A DNA stretch of 53,884 bases, taken from NCBI RefSeq assembly GCF_900109825.1, contig NZ_FOBL01000019.1:1-53884 (forward strand). The letters are read 5' to 3'. Shown here piece after piece: positions 33,162-42,984 of the stretch; the first letter of the stretch is position 1; the number at the start of each line of letters is the position of its first letter. The stretch comes from Alkalibacterium putridalgicola (GTDB lineage: Bacteria > Bacillota > Bacilli > Lactobacillales > Carnobacteriaceae_A). A program made the position numbers and the translations under genes. A model generated the notes under the pieces. That model saw nothing but the letters and a program-made list of their open reading frames with translations. It did not search any database and was not told the origin of the DNA.

Positions 33162-33310
33162 GATGTAACCTCCATAGTTTAGTGATAAGTGTTAAGATAC
33201 TAAATACTAGTAAGAAATAGTATACTTTCTTTACAACCTAAGTATAATGCTTATAGACAGAATCCGCAAAATATTCAGAGAGATTATGGTGAAGAACAGG
33301 AGAGGATAGA

Positions 33311-34045
33311 ATGGATGCAATTGAACGTGTAGCAAAGTGGTTTGAAACCGGACAGAAAGTTGTTGTGATCACCGGTGCCGGTGTATCCACAGAGAGTGGG
33401 ATACCGGACTTCAGATCGGCTGAAGGCTTGTATAGTGAAGATACTGAACAGGGCGTTCCTATGGAAGAAGTCCTGAGTGCTTCGTTCTTTAATGACCATC
33501 CGAAAGATTTTTACCGTATTTACAATGAAAAACTGCTTTTTCCGGATGCCTGTCCAAATACCGGTCACCTTTTTCTGAAACAGCTGGAAGACAAGGGGCA
33601 TGAAGTAACAGTCATCACGCAGAATATCGATGGCCTTCATCAGAAAGCAGGAAACACACGGATCCTGGAACTTCACGGCAATGCCAGCACTGTGATAACG
33701 GAATCCGGAAGCACGACCTCGCTGGATGAAGCAGTCAGGCATGAAAACGAGTTGAGGGTGAAGGGCGAATGGGCACGTCCGGCCATTACTCTTTACGGGG
33801 AAGTGTTAGACAGAGAAGTGCTTCAAAAAAGTGTTCAGGCCGTGAGTGAGGCGGATATCCTGCTGGTCATGGGGACCAGTTTAAATGTTTACCCGGCGGC
33901 TGGACTGATATACGATTATAAAGGAGACAAAAGTGCCCTGATCAATAGAGAAGGAACGCCCTTAAATACTGCCTTTTCATATGTATTTCACAGGCCCATC
34001 GGCGAGTGGGTCGAAGAGCTGCAGCGCTGCTTGACTACTGAATAG
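33311..34045 (+). CDS. Sirtuin-family NAD-dependent deacylase lacking the zinc cysteines
   Basis: A 244-residue protein. The NAD site GAGVSTESGIPDFR (residues 22-35), TQNIDGLHQKAG (103-114) and catalytic His122 (ELHGN) are intact, as are GTSLNVYPAAG and the late cofactor loop. The small domain, normally with two CxxC pairs, instead reads NASTVITESGSTTSLDEAV and contains no cysteine; the only cysteines are at 81 and near the C-terminus. A catalytic protein with a zinc-free small domain is expected; activity and acyl preference are unknown. Confidence 0.88.
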   Translation: MDAIERVAKWFETGQKVVVITGAGVSTESGIPDFRSAEGLYSEDTEQGVPMEEVLSASFFNDHPKDFYRIYNEKLLFPDACPNTGHLFLKQLEDKGHEVTVITQNIDGLHQKAGNTRILELHGNASTVITESGSTTSLDEAVRHENELRVKGEWARPAITLYGEVLDREVLQKSVQAVSEADILLVMGTSLNVYPAAGLIYDYKGDKSALINREGTPLNTAFSYVFHRPIGEWVEELQRCLTTE

Positions 34046-34139
34046 CAGAAGGATCACTTAACTGAGTATGCTAGGATGGATAGAGATAACTGAATGAGTA
34101 TAATAGATTTTAATGGAAACAGATTAGGCAGGTGAGAGT

Positions 34140-34760
34140 ATGATAGAAAAAATCAGAGACATGATGGCAGATCACCAACCGGATGCCATTACAAAACAGA
34201 GCAAGTATGCCGTTTTATTACCGCTGGTACGGGTGAATGAGGCGATCCATATACTATATGAAGTCAGGAGCCACCGGGTGTCTCAGCCTGGAGAAACCTC
34301 TTTCCCCGGCGGTGCACTAGAGACGGGGGAAACCTTTGAGGAAGCGGCTCTCAGAGAAACGGAAGAGGAGCTCGTGTTGGACAGGGGGAAAATAACGGTG
34401 CTTGGTGAAATGGACTATATAGTAAAGCAGAACCATATCATCAAGTGCTTCGTCGGCTGGCTTCCAGAAGTGGATGCAGACAGACTGGAACCCAATGAAG
34501 AAGTAGAAGCTGTTTTCACGATACCTCTGGACTATTTTTTGACCACAGAACCAAAGTATTATGAGACCCGGCTAAAAATGGAACGGGATGCTGACTTTCC
34601 GGTCGAACTGATCTCCGGCGGTCAGAAGTATAAATGGCGGAACGTCACTCAGCAGATCCCTTTTTATCGTCTGTCCGACCATTATCTCTGGGGCTATACA
34701 GCCCACCTGACACACCGGTTCAGTGAACTGATAAAAAACGAAGCAAATAAAGCAGACTAA
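34140..34760 (+). CDS. Nudix hydrolase, probable CoA pyrophosphatase (NudL/YeaB-like)
   Basis: A 206-residue protein with a Nudix box GALETGETFEEAALRETEEEL (REXXEE present) preceded by the CoA-hydrolase type lead-in VSQPGETSFPGG, which matches the UPF0035 pattern (LLTxRSxxLRxHxGxVxFPGG) in modified form. It would split CoA or acyl-CoA into phosphopantetheine and 3',5'-ADP. The thioesterase gene 22 nt downstream fits an acyl-CoA theme. Confidence 0.85.
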   Translation: MIEKIRDMMADHQPDAITKQSKYAVLLPLVRVNEAIHILYEVRSHRVSQPGETSFPGGALETGETFEEAALRETEEELVLDRGKITVLGEMDYIVKQNHIIKCFVGWLPEVDADRLEPNEEVEAVFTIPLDYFLTTEPKYYETRLKMERDADFPVELISGGQKYKWRNVTQQIPFYRLSDHYLWGYTAHLTHRFSELIKNEANKAD

Positions 34761-34782
34761 ATCAAATCTAAGGATGATGAAA

Positions 34783-35322
34783 ATGACAAATGACAACCGT
34801 AAAGTACTGACATGCAACGAGACCAGAGTCGTTCAGACCCATCGCATCCTTCCACCGGATCTGAATGATCATCAGACCCTTTTTGGAGGGAAGCTGATGA
34901 GCCTGATCGACGATACGGCCTCAATATCAGTTTCGCGCTTTGCACGCACAAACGATATCGTAACGGCATCCATGGATGAGCTGCATTTTATCCACCCCGT
35001 CGAACCGGGACATTCTGTCTGCGTGGAATCCTATGTCACTGGTGCCGGACGCACATCAGTCGAGGTGTTCGCCAAGGTGCTTGGAGAAGATCTAGTGACG
35101 GGTGAACGCTACATAGCGGCGACCAGCTTCATCACATTTGTTGTTGTTGGCCTGAGTTCAAATGAAGCATTGCCGCTCATCCAGTCAGAAGACAATGAAG
35201 AGCAGATGATTTGTGGCAAATATCAGGACCGCCGGCAAAGACGTCTGGCAGACCGCCAGGCCAATGAAAAACTGGTCGAAGCCATTTCTATATTACCCCC
35301 ATGGATCAAAGATCAAGCTTGA
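34783..35322 (+). CDS. Acyl-CoA thioesterase (hotdog fold, YkhA/YciA-like)
   Basis: This 179-residue protein begins at the third of three near ATGs (34774, 34777, 34783), as AGGA is 8 nt before the last. NDHQTLFGGKLMSLIDDTASISVSRFA holds the hotdog helix with the conserved catalytic Asp, and ASMDELHFIHPVEPGHSV follows as in BACH/YciA enzymes. The C-terminal basic region (KYQDRRQRRLADRQ) is longer than in YciA. It probably hydrolyses medium- or short-chain acyl-CoA. Confidence 0.87.
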   Translation: MTNDNRKVLTCNETRVVQTHRILPPDLNDHQTLFGGKLMSLIDDTASISVSRFARTNDIVTASMDELHFIHPVEPGHSVCVESYVTGAGRTSVEVFAKVLGEDLVTGERYIAATSFITFVVVGLSSNEALPLIQSEDNEEQMICGKYQDRRQRRLADRQANEKLVEAISILPPWIKDQA

Positions 35323-35343
35323 ACCTTAACTGAAGACAAAAAA

Positions 35344-35366
35344 AAGACCACTAAGAAAGTGGTCTT
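35344..35366. terminator. Terminator between the thioesterase and Cof-type genes
   Basis: AAGACCACT and AGTGGTCTT pair around a 5-nt loop; an A-run before the stem gives a strong T-run on the minus strand. Confidence 0.75.
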
Positions 35367-35394
35367 GAGGAAAGACAGGCTGCTGGAAAAAACA

Positions 35395-36279
35395 TTAGTC
35401 CGTGTATAATTTCCCGCTCAATACACGTGAGATCGCCTCAGCCACACCGTTCTGCCGGTTGCTGGAGGTCTCGAATCGTGCAGCCTGTTTTGCTTCAGGT
35501 TCAGCATTCGCAACAGCCACTGAATATTCTGCCCATTCAAGCATGGAGATGTCATTGAGATTGTCGCCGATCGTCATGACTTCATCAGATTTGAGCCCAA
35601 GCTGCTTAGCCAGCTGGGAGACAGCGATGCCTTTTTGAGCCGCTTCGTGGTTGATTTCCAGATTACGTTTGCTGGAAGCTGTAATAGCCAGGATCGGGAT
35701 TTCGCGGTGCAGCTCTTCTTTCAGCGGGTCCAGCACCTCACGTCCCTTGCTGGAATGTACAGAGACTTTAAGGATGATGGCACTGTCGTCATTGATGATC
35801 TCCTGATAATCATCGACAAAATTGATCTGCAGTTTGTCTGCAAATTCAGCAGCCTTTTCGAGGGCTTCTTCGTAAGAGGTATCCGGATTCATATCATAAA
35901 TCATCATGGCAAGCATTTCCAGACGTTTATCTTTATTATCAGAGTAGATGCCTTTGTTCGTCATGAGTTCTTCGTGAAGGTCCTCGTAGCCGGAGAAAAG
36001 CGACAGCATCTTTCTGACCGTACTTTTTTCCAAACCGCGGTTGTATTTATTCGTGCCATTCTCATCAAAGTACTGGGCACCGTTCTGGGCGATCAGCGGA
36101 CATTTTATCCCGTTCTCTTCCAGTAAAGGGTATGCCAGCGGGAAATCGCGTCCGGTCGCAATGGCAAAGTGGATGCCTTGGCTCTGCACCCGTTTGATAG
36201 CGGAAATGTTTGCCTGACTTATTTCCATATCTTCATCGAGCAGTGTGCCGTCCATATCTGAGACGATTAATTTTATCAT
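35395..36279 (-). CDS. Cof-type HAD-IIB hydrolase
   Basis: This 294-residue phosphatase has motif I DMDGTLLDED (nucleophile Asp8), motif II AIATGR, motif III Lys in ASSKRNLEI, and motif IV GDNLNDISMLEWA. The C2 cap lies between motifs II and III. Such enzymes act on sugar phosphates, nucleotides or FMN; the substrate cannot be named. Confidence 0.92.
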   Translation of the reverse strand: MIKLIVSDMDGTLLDEDMEISQANISAIKRVQSQGIHFAIATGRDFPLAYPLLEENGIKCPLIAQNGAQYFDENGTNKYNRGLEKSTVRKMLSLFSGYEDLHEELMTNKGIYSDNKDKRLEMLAMMIYDMNPDTSYEEALEKAAEFADKLQINFVDDYQEIINDDSAIILKVSVHSSKGREVLDPLKEELHREIPILAITASSKRNLEINHEAAQKGIAVSQLAKQLGLKSDEVMTIGDNLNDISMLEWAEYSVAVANAEPEAKQAARFETSSNRQNGVAEAISRVLSGKLYTD

Positions 36280-36393
36280 GTGTGTCTACTCCTTTTTTCT
36301 TCATAATGATCTAAGAGTAGCATACCAAAAAAAGAGTGACAGGACATAAGAAAAATATTTTTTGTTGAAGAGAAAACCGAAAGGAGAATGATA

Positions 36394-37080
36394 ATGACTA
36401 TCCCTGTAGACAATGACTGGAAACCTATTCTGGAAAGAGCAGCTGAAAAGGAATCGTATCGAGCGCTTAGAGAATTCTTGAAAGAAGAGTTCAAAACGGG
36501 GGCGGTTTATCCGGAAAAAGAAAATATCTGGCAGGCCTTTCAGTGGACACCTTATCATGAAGTGAAAGTCGTCCTGCTGGGGCAGGATCCGTATCACGGT
36601 GAAAACCAGGCCCATGGACTCAGCTTTTCTGTCAACCCTGACATCTCGATTCCTCCTTCCCTGCGCAACATGTATAAAGAGCTGGAAAGCGACCTGGGTA
36701 TCCCGCCGGCGTCGCATGGGTATCTCAGGAAGTGGGCAGAAGAAGGGGTATTGCTTTTGAATACAGTCTTGACTGTCCGAAAGGGAGAAGCGCATTCCCA
36801 TCAGAAAAAAGGCTGGGAAGACTTGACGGATGAAGTGATCCGGGCACTGAATGCGCGTGAAAAACCGGTCGTTTTCCTTTTATGGGGGAATGCGGCTAAA
36901 GCAAAACGCAAGATGATCGATGAAGAGAAGCACATAGTCATCACTTCAGCACACCCAAGTCCGTTATCTGCCTATAGAGGTTTCTTTGGTTCACATCCTT
37001 TTTCCAAAACGAATGAGGCCTTGAAAGAAATGGGAGAAGAACCGATAGACTGGAGACTCCCTGAAAAAGTGAATGTATAA
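36394..37080 (+). CDS. ung: Uracil-DNA glycosylase
   Basis: This 228-residue family 1 UDG starts at the ATG 7 nt after AGGAG; an ATG 6 nt earlier is too close. The water-activating motif [17 protein letters not shown], the Ser-Pro loops ([40 protein letters not shown]) and the leucine-intercalation motif [20 protein letters not shown] are all present. It removes uracil from DNA in base excision repair. Confidence 0.96.
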   Translation: MTIPVDNDWKPILERAAEKESYRALREFLKEEFKTGAVYPEKENIWQAFQWTPYHEVKVVLLGQDPYHGENQAHGLSFSVNPDISIPPSLRNMYKELESDLGIPPASHGYLRKWAEEGVLLLNTVLTVRKGEAHSHQKKGWEDLTDEVIRALNAREKPVVFLLWGNAAKAKRKMIDEEKHIVITSAHPSPLSAYRGFFGSHPFSKTNEALKEMGEEPIDWRLPEKVNV

Positions 37081-37166
37081 GTAAAACTTAAAGGAGTCTA
37101 CTGTAATTTTCTTCTAGAAAGTGGTAAGATTGAAGATGTAGAAAAACAACTATGGAGGGAAAATCT

Positions 37167-38147
37167 GTGGAATTATTTGACAGTTTAAAAAGCAAAATCA
37201 AAGGAAAAGACTTGAAGATCGTCTTTCCAGAAGCAACCGATGAACGAATTTTAGGAGCAGTCGTTCGTTTATACCACGACGAATTACTCACACCTATTCT
37301 TATCGGAGACAAGGATGAAGTACTAGGCGTAGCTAAAGAACACGGCTTCGACTTGACAGGCATCGATATCGTGAACCCGCATGCTTATGATGAATATGAT
37401 GAAATGGTCAATGCCTTTGTCGAGCGCCGTAAAGGTAAGGCAACGGAAGAACAGGCAAGAGAACAGCTTCGCGATGTCAACTATTTTGGCACGATGCTTG
37501 TTTATATGGACAAAGCAGACGGTCTAGTCAGTGGAGCCATCCATTCAACTGGTGACACAGTCAGACCTGCCCTGCAGATCATCAAGACACGTCCAGGCGT
37601 CAGCCGTACGTCAGGCGCATTCATCATGCTGCGTGGCCGTGGTCAGGAAAAATATGTGTTCTCTGACTGTGCCATCAATCCGAACCCGGATGCACAAGTC
37701 CTGGCAGAAATTGCTGTGGAAAGTGCGCGTACAGCCAAGATGTTCGACATCGATCCAAAAGTTGCTCTATTGAGCTTCTCTTCTAAAGGTTCTGCTCAAG
37801 CTCCCGAAGTTGAAAAAGTACAGGAAGCCACACGTATCGCTAAAGAAATGGCTCCTGAATTCGAGATCGACGGTGAACTTCAGTTTGATGCAGCCTTCGT
37901 TTCTTCAGTTGCTAAACAGAAAGCCCCTGATTCAAACGTAGCCGGTCAGGCCACTGTCTTTGTTTTCCCTGAATTGCAATCTGGAAACATTGGCTACAAA
38001 ATCGCTCAGCGTTTCGGTAACTTTGAAGCCGTCGGACCTATTTTACAAGGTCTGAACAAGCCGATCTCCGACTTGTCCCGTGGTTCTGTCGAAGAAGATG
38101 TCTACAAAACGGCCATTATCACGGCTAACCAGGCAATCCAGGACTAA
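37167..38147 (+). CDS. pta: Phosphate acetyltransferase
   Basis: This 326-residue short Pta interconverts acetyl-CoA and acetyl phosphate. The GTG at 37167 lies 8 nt after GGAGG and aligns with the known start of B. subtilis Pta; an upstream ATG at 37152 overlaps the RBS. Conserved blocks include KIVFPEATDERIL, DGLVSGAIHSTGDTVRPALQIIKT, MLSFSSKGSA-like LLSFSSKGSA and NIGYKIAQRFGNFEAVGPILQGLNKP. It links acetyl-CoA from ketone bodies or pyruvate to acetate-kinase ATP formation. Confidence 0.95.
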   Translation: MELFDSLKSKIKGKDLKIVFPEATDERILGAVVRLYHDELLTPILIGDKDEVLGVAKEHGFDLTGIDIVNPHAYDEYDEMVNAFVERRKGKATEEQAREQLRDVNYFGTMLVYMDKADGLVSGAIHSTGDTVRPALQIIKTRPGVSRTSGAFIMLRGRGQEKYVFSDCAINPNPDAQVLAEIAVESARTAKMFDIDPKVALLSFSSKGSAQAPEVEKVQEATRIAKEMAPEFEIDGELQFDAAFVSSVAKQKAPDSNVAGQATVFVFPELQSGNIGYKIAQRFGNFEAVGPILQGLNKPISDLSRGSVEEDVYKTAIITANQAIQD

Positions 38148-38204
38148 GCTGTCATATAAAGCTTTAAGAAGTGACTGGAAGCTTTTATAAACTGTACTAT
38201 ATGC

Positions 38205-38243
38205 AAAAAGCCCCTGAAATCTCTGAGATTTCAGGGGCTTTTT
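38205..38243. terminator. Bidirectional terminator between pta and upp
   Basis: AAAAAGCCCCTGAAATCTC and its complement form a near-perfect stem of about 18 bp with T-runs on both strands. Confidence 0.9.
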
Positions 38244-38248
38244 CAGTC

Positions 38249-38881
38249 TTACTTAGTGCCGAACAACCGATCGCCGGCATCTCCAAAGCCTGGAGTGATA
38301 TAACTTTTCTCATTTAGTCCAGGATCGATGGCTGCTGTAAATATCTGAACATCCGGGAATTCGTTTTGAACAGCAGAAATCCCTTCTGGAGAAGCGATCA
38401 GGCAAATGAAATTAATATTCTTCGCTTCTCTGTTTTTCAGGGCCTGGATGGCAGCAATAGCCGTTCCGCCCGTTGCCAGCATAGGATCGACAATAAAGAT
38501 TTCTCTCTCACTGATGTCTTTTGGAAATTTAGCATAGTATTCCACCGCTTCAAGTGTGTCAGGATCTCTATATAAGCCGACATGAGCCACTTTAGCAACA
38601 GGAATCATATTTAAGATACCATTTACCATTCCTAGACCGGCACGCATCAACGGCACGATCGCAATTGTTTTTCCACTTAAAACAAAAGATTTTGTTTTCG
38701 TGATCGGCGTTTCGATTTCCACTTCTTCCAGAGGCAGGGACTTCGTCATTTCATAAGCCATGAGGGAAGAGACTTCCTGAACCAACTCCCGGAATTCTTT
38801 AGATCCTGTTTCTTTTTTGCGGATCATCGTCAGTTTATGCTGTAATAGTGGATGGTCAAAAACAAATACGTCTTTTGTCAA
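38249..38881 (-). CDS. upp: Uracil phosphoribosyltransferase
   Basis: This 210-residue enzyme converts uracil and PRPP to UMP. The PRPP-binding motif is [18 protein letters not shown], with [14 protein letters not shown] and the uracil-binding C-terminus [20 protein letters not shown] is AAGGAGAGA. It recycles uracil, including that released by nucleotide breakdown, and is divergent from the PucR-type regulator. Confidence 0.96.
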   Translation of the reverse strand: MTKDVFVFDHPLLQHKLTMIRKKETGSKEFRELVQEVSSLMAYEMTKSLPLEEVEIETPITKTKSFVLSGKTIAIVPLMRAGLGMVNGILNMIPVAKVAHVGLYRDPDTLEAVEYYAKFPKDISEREIFIVDPMLATGGTAIAAIQALKNREAKNINFICLIASPEGISAVQNEFPDVQIFTAAIDPGLNEKSYITPGFGDAGDRLFGTK

Positions 38882-38969
38882 TTTAATCTCTCCTTCTTTT
38901 TACTAATAGTGTATGCTACAGTATAATCCAATCATACACAAGGATTAATTTTTGAAAGTAGGTGTACAG

Positions 38970-40613
38970 TTGAAAGTTACTCTGAATGAAATATTAAAGC
39001 TTGAGAGCTTTCAGGAAGTTAAAGTTGCGGCTGGATACAATGGCCTGAACAATCACATTGAGAATGTATACGTGATGGAGGTGCCGGATATTTCAGCGTA
39101 TGTTGACCAGGGGGGGCTGTTGTTTACGACTTTGTATCCAATTGTTGATGATGCTTCAGCTATGGAAAGGTTTATTCCTGAGTTGAAAAAGCTGGGATTG
39201 GCAGGAGTTGCCATTAAAGTCGGAAGGTATATCCAGGAAATTCCTTCTTACATGCTTGAACAGGCGGATGAATTGTCATTTCCTTTATTGCGCTTACCAT
39301 CGTCTTCAAACTTCTCTTTTCTCTCAAATGATATTTTGACTGAATTACTTGGGAAGAAAACAAAAGAACTCGAATTTAGAGAAAGTATATCCAGCAAACT
39401 TCACACCTTACTGCTTAGTGGAGCGGACATAAAGGATTTACTGTCTTATGTATCTGTCGTGACAAGTATGGAAATCGTTATAATAAGTGAACAGTTGAAG
39501 TTTATAGAGTCATCGCGATATGGGGAGTCAGTTGATTTCAAGATCATTGATGACAGCTTTTATTTCAAATCGATCCAAAGCATTGATTATAGTGATGCAG
39601 CGCCCTGTATAAAGTTTGAAGGGAATACGTATTTACGCAAAGACGTCATGATACAGCCGATCGATGCGGGTGAAAAGGTTTTAGGCTATCTCATTCTGAT
39701 CAAAAACGAAAAAAAAGGCAAGCTGGAACATTTGGATATCGTTATTGAACAAGCGATCATCCTGTTGGCGTTCTTACTGCAGAACCGCCAGTCTCTCATT
39801 CAAAAAGAGAGGAATTATCTGGATAATTTCATACGTGACATCATCAACGAAAATTATAAGTTTCAGTCGGAACTGATCGAGAAAGCCAAAGTTTTTAAAT
39901 GGAACTTTCACTTTCCCAATACGATCATACTGATCGAAATTTCGAACGAATTTGGAGACAATAAAATAGCCAACCACTATAAGGCGATAGACAGTGGGAT
40001 AATTCCAGAAGAAATTGCCCGAAGCTGTGAAATGCCTGCTGAAAATTGTAAAGTAGCACTGCATGACAATCGGATCATATGTTTCATCAGTATTGCGCTT
40101 GTCAATGACCTGTCTTCAAAACTTAAGAAAGCAAGCGAACAGATCGTACAGCGTTTAAGTAGTTATGGGGCTGTAAAAATCAGTATCTCAAATAAAATCT
40201 ATTCGATCGAAGAAATCAGGACAGCATATGAAGATGCCGTGCTAGTTCAAAATGTTTACAAAGAGGTATATGAAAGCCAATCATTTATCGAATTTTATCA
40301 GAACATAGGGATTTTCAGATTATTTCACCTCATTGACGATAAAGAATACCTGAAGAAGTATGTGGATGAAAAATTAGGACAAGTGATAATGAGTGACGAA
40401 AAAAACGACATGGAACTGATTCAAACATTGAAAGTGCTTATTCGGAATAATATGAATGTGAAGAAAAGTGCGGATGAATTGTATATCCATTACAACTCAT
40501 TAAGATATAGGATCGGCAAATTAAAAGAACTTGGAATAGAGATAAAAGATGGAAATGAAATGATCGAGATCGCCGTCGCGTGTCAGCTTCTCTCATATTT
40601 GAACGCAACTTAA
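38970..40613 (+). CDS. PucR-family transcriptional regulator
   Basis: A 547-residue protein. TTG at 38970 (AGGTG upstream) puts the protein start where the family usually begins (KVTLNEILKLESFQEVKVAAG); TTG at 38952 is possible too, giving six more residues. An N-terminal PucR domain (about 5-125, NVYVMEVPDISAYV) is followed by a GAF/GGDEF-like middle and a C-terminal PucR helix-turn-helix (NNMNVKKSADELYIHYNSLRYRIGKLKELGI). PucR of B. subtilis activates purine/allantoin catabolism. Here it directly precedes the transport and oxamate-carbamoyltransferase genes and is their likely regulator. Confidence 0.9.
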   Translation: MKVTLNEILKLESFQEVKVAAGYNGLNNHIENVYVMEVPDISAYVDQGGLLFTTLYPIVDDASAMERFIPELKKLGLAGVAIKVGRYIQEIPSYMLEQADELSFPLLRLPSSSNFSFLSNDILTELLGKKTKELEFRESISSKLHTLLLSGADIKDLLSYVSVVTSMEIVIISEQLKFIESSRYGESVDFKIIDDSFYFKSIQSIDYSDAAPCIKFEGNTYLRKDVMIQPIDAGEKVLGYLILIKNEKKGKLEHLDIVIEQAIILLAFLLQNRQSLIQKERNYLDNFIRDIINENYKFQSELIEKAKVFKWNFHFPNTIILIEISNEFGDNKIANHYKAIDSGIIPEEIARSCEMPAENCKVALHDNRIICFISIALVNDLSSKLKKASEQIVQRLSSYGAVKISISNKIYSIEEIRTAYEDAVLVQNVYKEVYESQSFIEFYQNIGIFRLFHLIDDKEYLKKYVDEKLGQVIMSDEKNDMELIQTLKVLIRNNMNVKKSADELYIHYNSLRYRIGKLKELGIEIKDGNEMIEIAVACQLLSYLNAT

Positions 40614-40623
40614 TAATGACTTG

Positions 40624-40649
40624 GCCCCTGCGACAAAATGTTGCAGGGC
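40624..40649 (+). terminator. Possible terminator after the PucR-type gene
   Basis: GCCCCTGC and GCAGGGC pair around an 11-nt loop; the T-run after it is poor (TTACTGTTTG), so readthrough into the permease gene is possible. Confidence 0.5.
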
Positions 40650-40768
40650 TTACTGTTTGTCATAAAGCAACTATAAGAAAGCGTTTTTTATAGCAAATCA
40701 TGCCAATGATTAATAGACGCGTGAGTGATACTATGAATTTACACAAAAAATAGTTGAAGGAGAACGGT

Positions 40769-42310
40769 ATGTATAACCAGCGTAAGAAAATAAAAATATG
40801 GCAGCGTACTGATATCGACGGATTTTTTGGTTTGTTTACAAATAATTTGACGAATCTATTAGTCATGGCTGGTCTGCTGATGGCCATAGGGATTCCGGCT
40901 GATATCACGTTTGGTACCATACTTCCCGCAGTTGGCTTATCCATTTTTGTAAGCAGTGTCATTTACTCTGTCATGGCATACAAACTGGCTGTCAAAGAGA
41001 ATAGAAACACAGTGACCTCATTGCCATCCGGCAGTAGTGTCACGCATATGTTCCTGATCGTCTACCTCATCATGGGGCCGGTATACCAGAGTACTGGTGA
41101 TCCGTATTTAGCATGGTATGCAAGTTTAGCATGGGGGTTCATTGAAGGCGTGATAGAGCTTATCGGTGCGATTTTTGGAGAAAGATTAAGAAAAGTCATA
41201 CCAAGGGCGGCTATGCTGGGATCATTAGCTGGAGCCTCTATAACCTTTATAGCGATGACGCCTGCCATGCAGACCTTTGATCTGCCCTATATTGGATTGA
41301 TATCTTTAATCATCATCTTATTAGGCTGGTTCGGTAAAGTGAGCTTTCCGTTTAAAATACCTGTAGGATTTGTAGCCATTATAGTTGGTACGATCATTGG
41401 ATGGTCCACAGGCTTGATGGACTTAGGCTTGCTTATTGAGTCTTTTGAATCTATTTCGCTCTCACTCCCGAGTTTTTCGGTTTACCGAATTTTTTCAGGC
41501 CTGTCGGAAGCTACACCATTCCTGGTTTCAGCGATCCCGTTGGGCATTTACAATATGTTTGAAACGATCGATAACATTGAAAGTGCTGAAGCTGCCGGAG
41601 ATAATTACAATACCTTTCACACGATGATAGCAGATGGGTCGACCAGTATATTGGCCAGTTTGTTCGGAAGTCCTTTTCCTACAGCGGTATTTATCGGCCA
41701 TCCAGGCTGGAAGGAAGCCGGTGCAAGAATCGGTTACACACTGGCAACGGGAGCAGGGATATTGACGATTACCTGGCTGGGACTGATCTCCCTGTTATTG
41801 AACATCATACCTATTGAGGCAATCCTGCCTATCTTAGTTTACGTTGGACTTGTTATCGGGTCGCAGGCGTTCCAGGAGGTCGAGAAAAAATATGCACCGG
41901 CAGTAGTGATCGCGATCATACCCTGGCTGGCAGATTGGGGAAGAAACCTCATTGATAACAGTCTGGCCTCTTTAAATACTAACGCAGCCGATATCGGCGT
42001 GGATTTACTGAGCGCTGCTGGCGTTGAATACAGCGGCATGATCGTCTTGGGGTCTGGAGCAATCATCGTTGGCATGCTCTGGTCGGCCATTTTAAGTTTC
42101 ATTATCGACAACGACTTTTACAAGGCCAGCCTAGTGGCGTTCATCGGTACGGTGTTCTCCTTTTTTGGAGTGATCCATTCTCAAACAGTAGGCTTCAATG
42201 AAGGAGGTGAGCTGGCTGTAAGTTACGCCCTAGTCGCTCTTATCATCTTATTAATGAATTATTTAAAAAAATATAACAATGGAGGAATTACCTATGACAA
42301 AAAATTATAA
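40769..42310 (+). CDS. NCS2-like (xanthine/uracil permease family) transporter 1
   Basis: This 513-residue protein has about 12-14 membrane helices. The ATG at 40769 follows GAAGGAG. The fold is that of NCS2-type nucleobase permeases: WQRTDIDGFFGLFTNNLTNLLVMAGLL at the N-terminus, FETIDNIESAEAAGDNYNT in the centre and GSPFPTAVFIGHPGWKEAGARIGYTLATG. It is paralogous to the transporter at 42985. It overlaps the hydrolase gene by 17 nt. The cargo is probably a purine- or ureide-derived compound consumed by the following enzymes. Confidence 0.83.
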   Translation: MYNQRKKIKIWQRTDIDGFFGLFTNNLTNLLVMAGLLMAIGIPADITFGTILPAVGLSIFVSSVIYSVMAYKLAVKENRNTVTSLPSGSSVTHMFLIVYLIMGPVYQSTGDPYLAWYASLAWGFIEGVIELIGAIFGERLRKVIPRAAMLGSLAGASITFIAMTPAMQTFDLPYIGLISLIIILLGWFGKVSFPFKIPVGFVAIIVGTIIGWSTGLMDLGLLIESFESISLSLPSFSVYRIFSGLSEATPFLVSAIPLGIYNMFETIDNIESAEAAGDNYNTFHTMIADGSTSILASLFGSPFPTAVFIGHPGWKEAGARIGYTLATGAGILTITWLGLISLLLNIIPIEAILPILVYVGLVIGSQAFQEVEKKYAPAVVIAIIPWLADWGRNLIDNSLASLNTNAADIGVDLLSAAGVEYSGMIVLGSGAIIVGMLWSAILSFIIDNDFYKASLVAFIGTVFSFFGVIHSQTVGFNEGGELAVSYALVALIILLMNYLKKYNNGGITYDKKL

Positions 42311-42959
42311 AGTACAGGCAAAACCATATGAGTTCGAGTTCGATATCGATACGACAGCATTCATGATCATCGACATGCAGAGAGACTTCTTGTATCCGGG
42401 TGGTTTTGGAGAAAAATTAGGGAACGATGTTTCTGCTACAAATTCAATTATTCCAAACGTGAAAAAAGTACTGGATGCTGCAAGAGAAAAAAATATGCTC
42501 ATCATCCATACCCGTGAAGGTCACAGACCAGATTTGTCTGACGTGCCTGAGAGTAAAGCTAAAAGAGGCGGAGGTATCGGGGAAGAAGGACCGATGGGCA
42601 GGATTCTTGTCAGAGGAGAATATGGTCATGATATCGTCGATGAACTTCAGCCTAAGGAAAATGAAGTGGTTTTAGACAAGCCCGGTAAAGGAGCGTTCTA
42701 TCAGACAGATCTTGAATCCATTTTGAGAAACAAGAACATTAAAAGCTTGATCGTGTCAGGTGTTACGACGCATGTCTGTGTTCAGACAACGATCAGAGAA
42801 GCGAATGACCGCGGCTACGAATGTCTGATGCTTGAGGACTGCTGTGCAGCGTTCGATAAACGGGATCATGAAGATTCCATCCGCATGATCAATCAGCAAG
42901 GTGGTATTTTCGGCTGGACGACCCCTTCAGAAAACCTGTTAGACGAGTTAAACAAATAA
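42294..42959 (+). CDS. Isochorismatase-family cysteine hydrolase (amidohydrolase)
   Basis: This 221-residue protein starts at the ATG 8 nt after GGAGG and overlaps the permease end by 17 nt. The catalytic triad is Asp in FMIIDMQRDFL, Lys in VVLDKPGKGAFYQTDLE and Cys in VSGVTTHVCVQTTIREA (cis-peptide GVTTH motif). Relatives include N-carbamoylsarcosine amidase, ureidoacrylate hydrolase RutB, and biuret and triuret hydrolases, all acting on carbamoyl or amide groups. It probably releases ammonia or carbamate from the imported compound before or after the carbamoyltransferase step. Confidence 0.88.
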   Translation: MTKNYKVQAKPYEFEFDIDTTAFMIIDMQRDFLYPGGFGEKLGNDVSATNSIIPNVKKVLDAAREKNMLIIHTREGHRPDLSDVPESKAKRGGGIGEEGPMGRILVRGEYGHDIVDELQPKENEVVLDKPGKGAFYQTDLESILRNKNIKSLIVSGVTTHVCVQTTIREANDRGYECLMLEDCCAAFDKRDHEDSIRMINQQGGIFGWTTPSENLLDELNK

Positions 42960-42984
42960 TCAGAGAATATGAGGAGATAATCAA

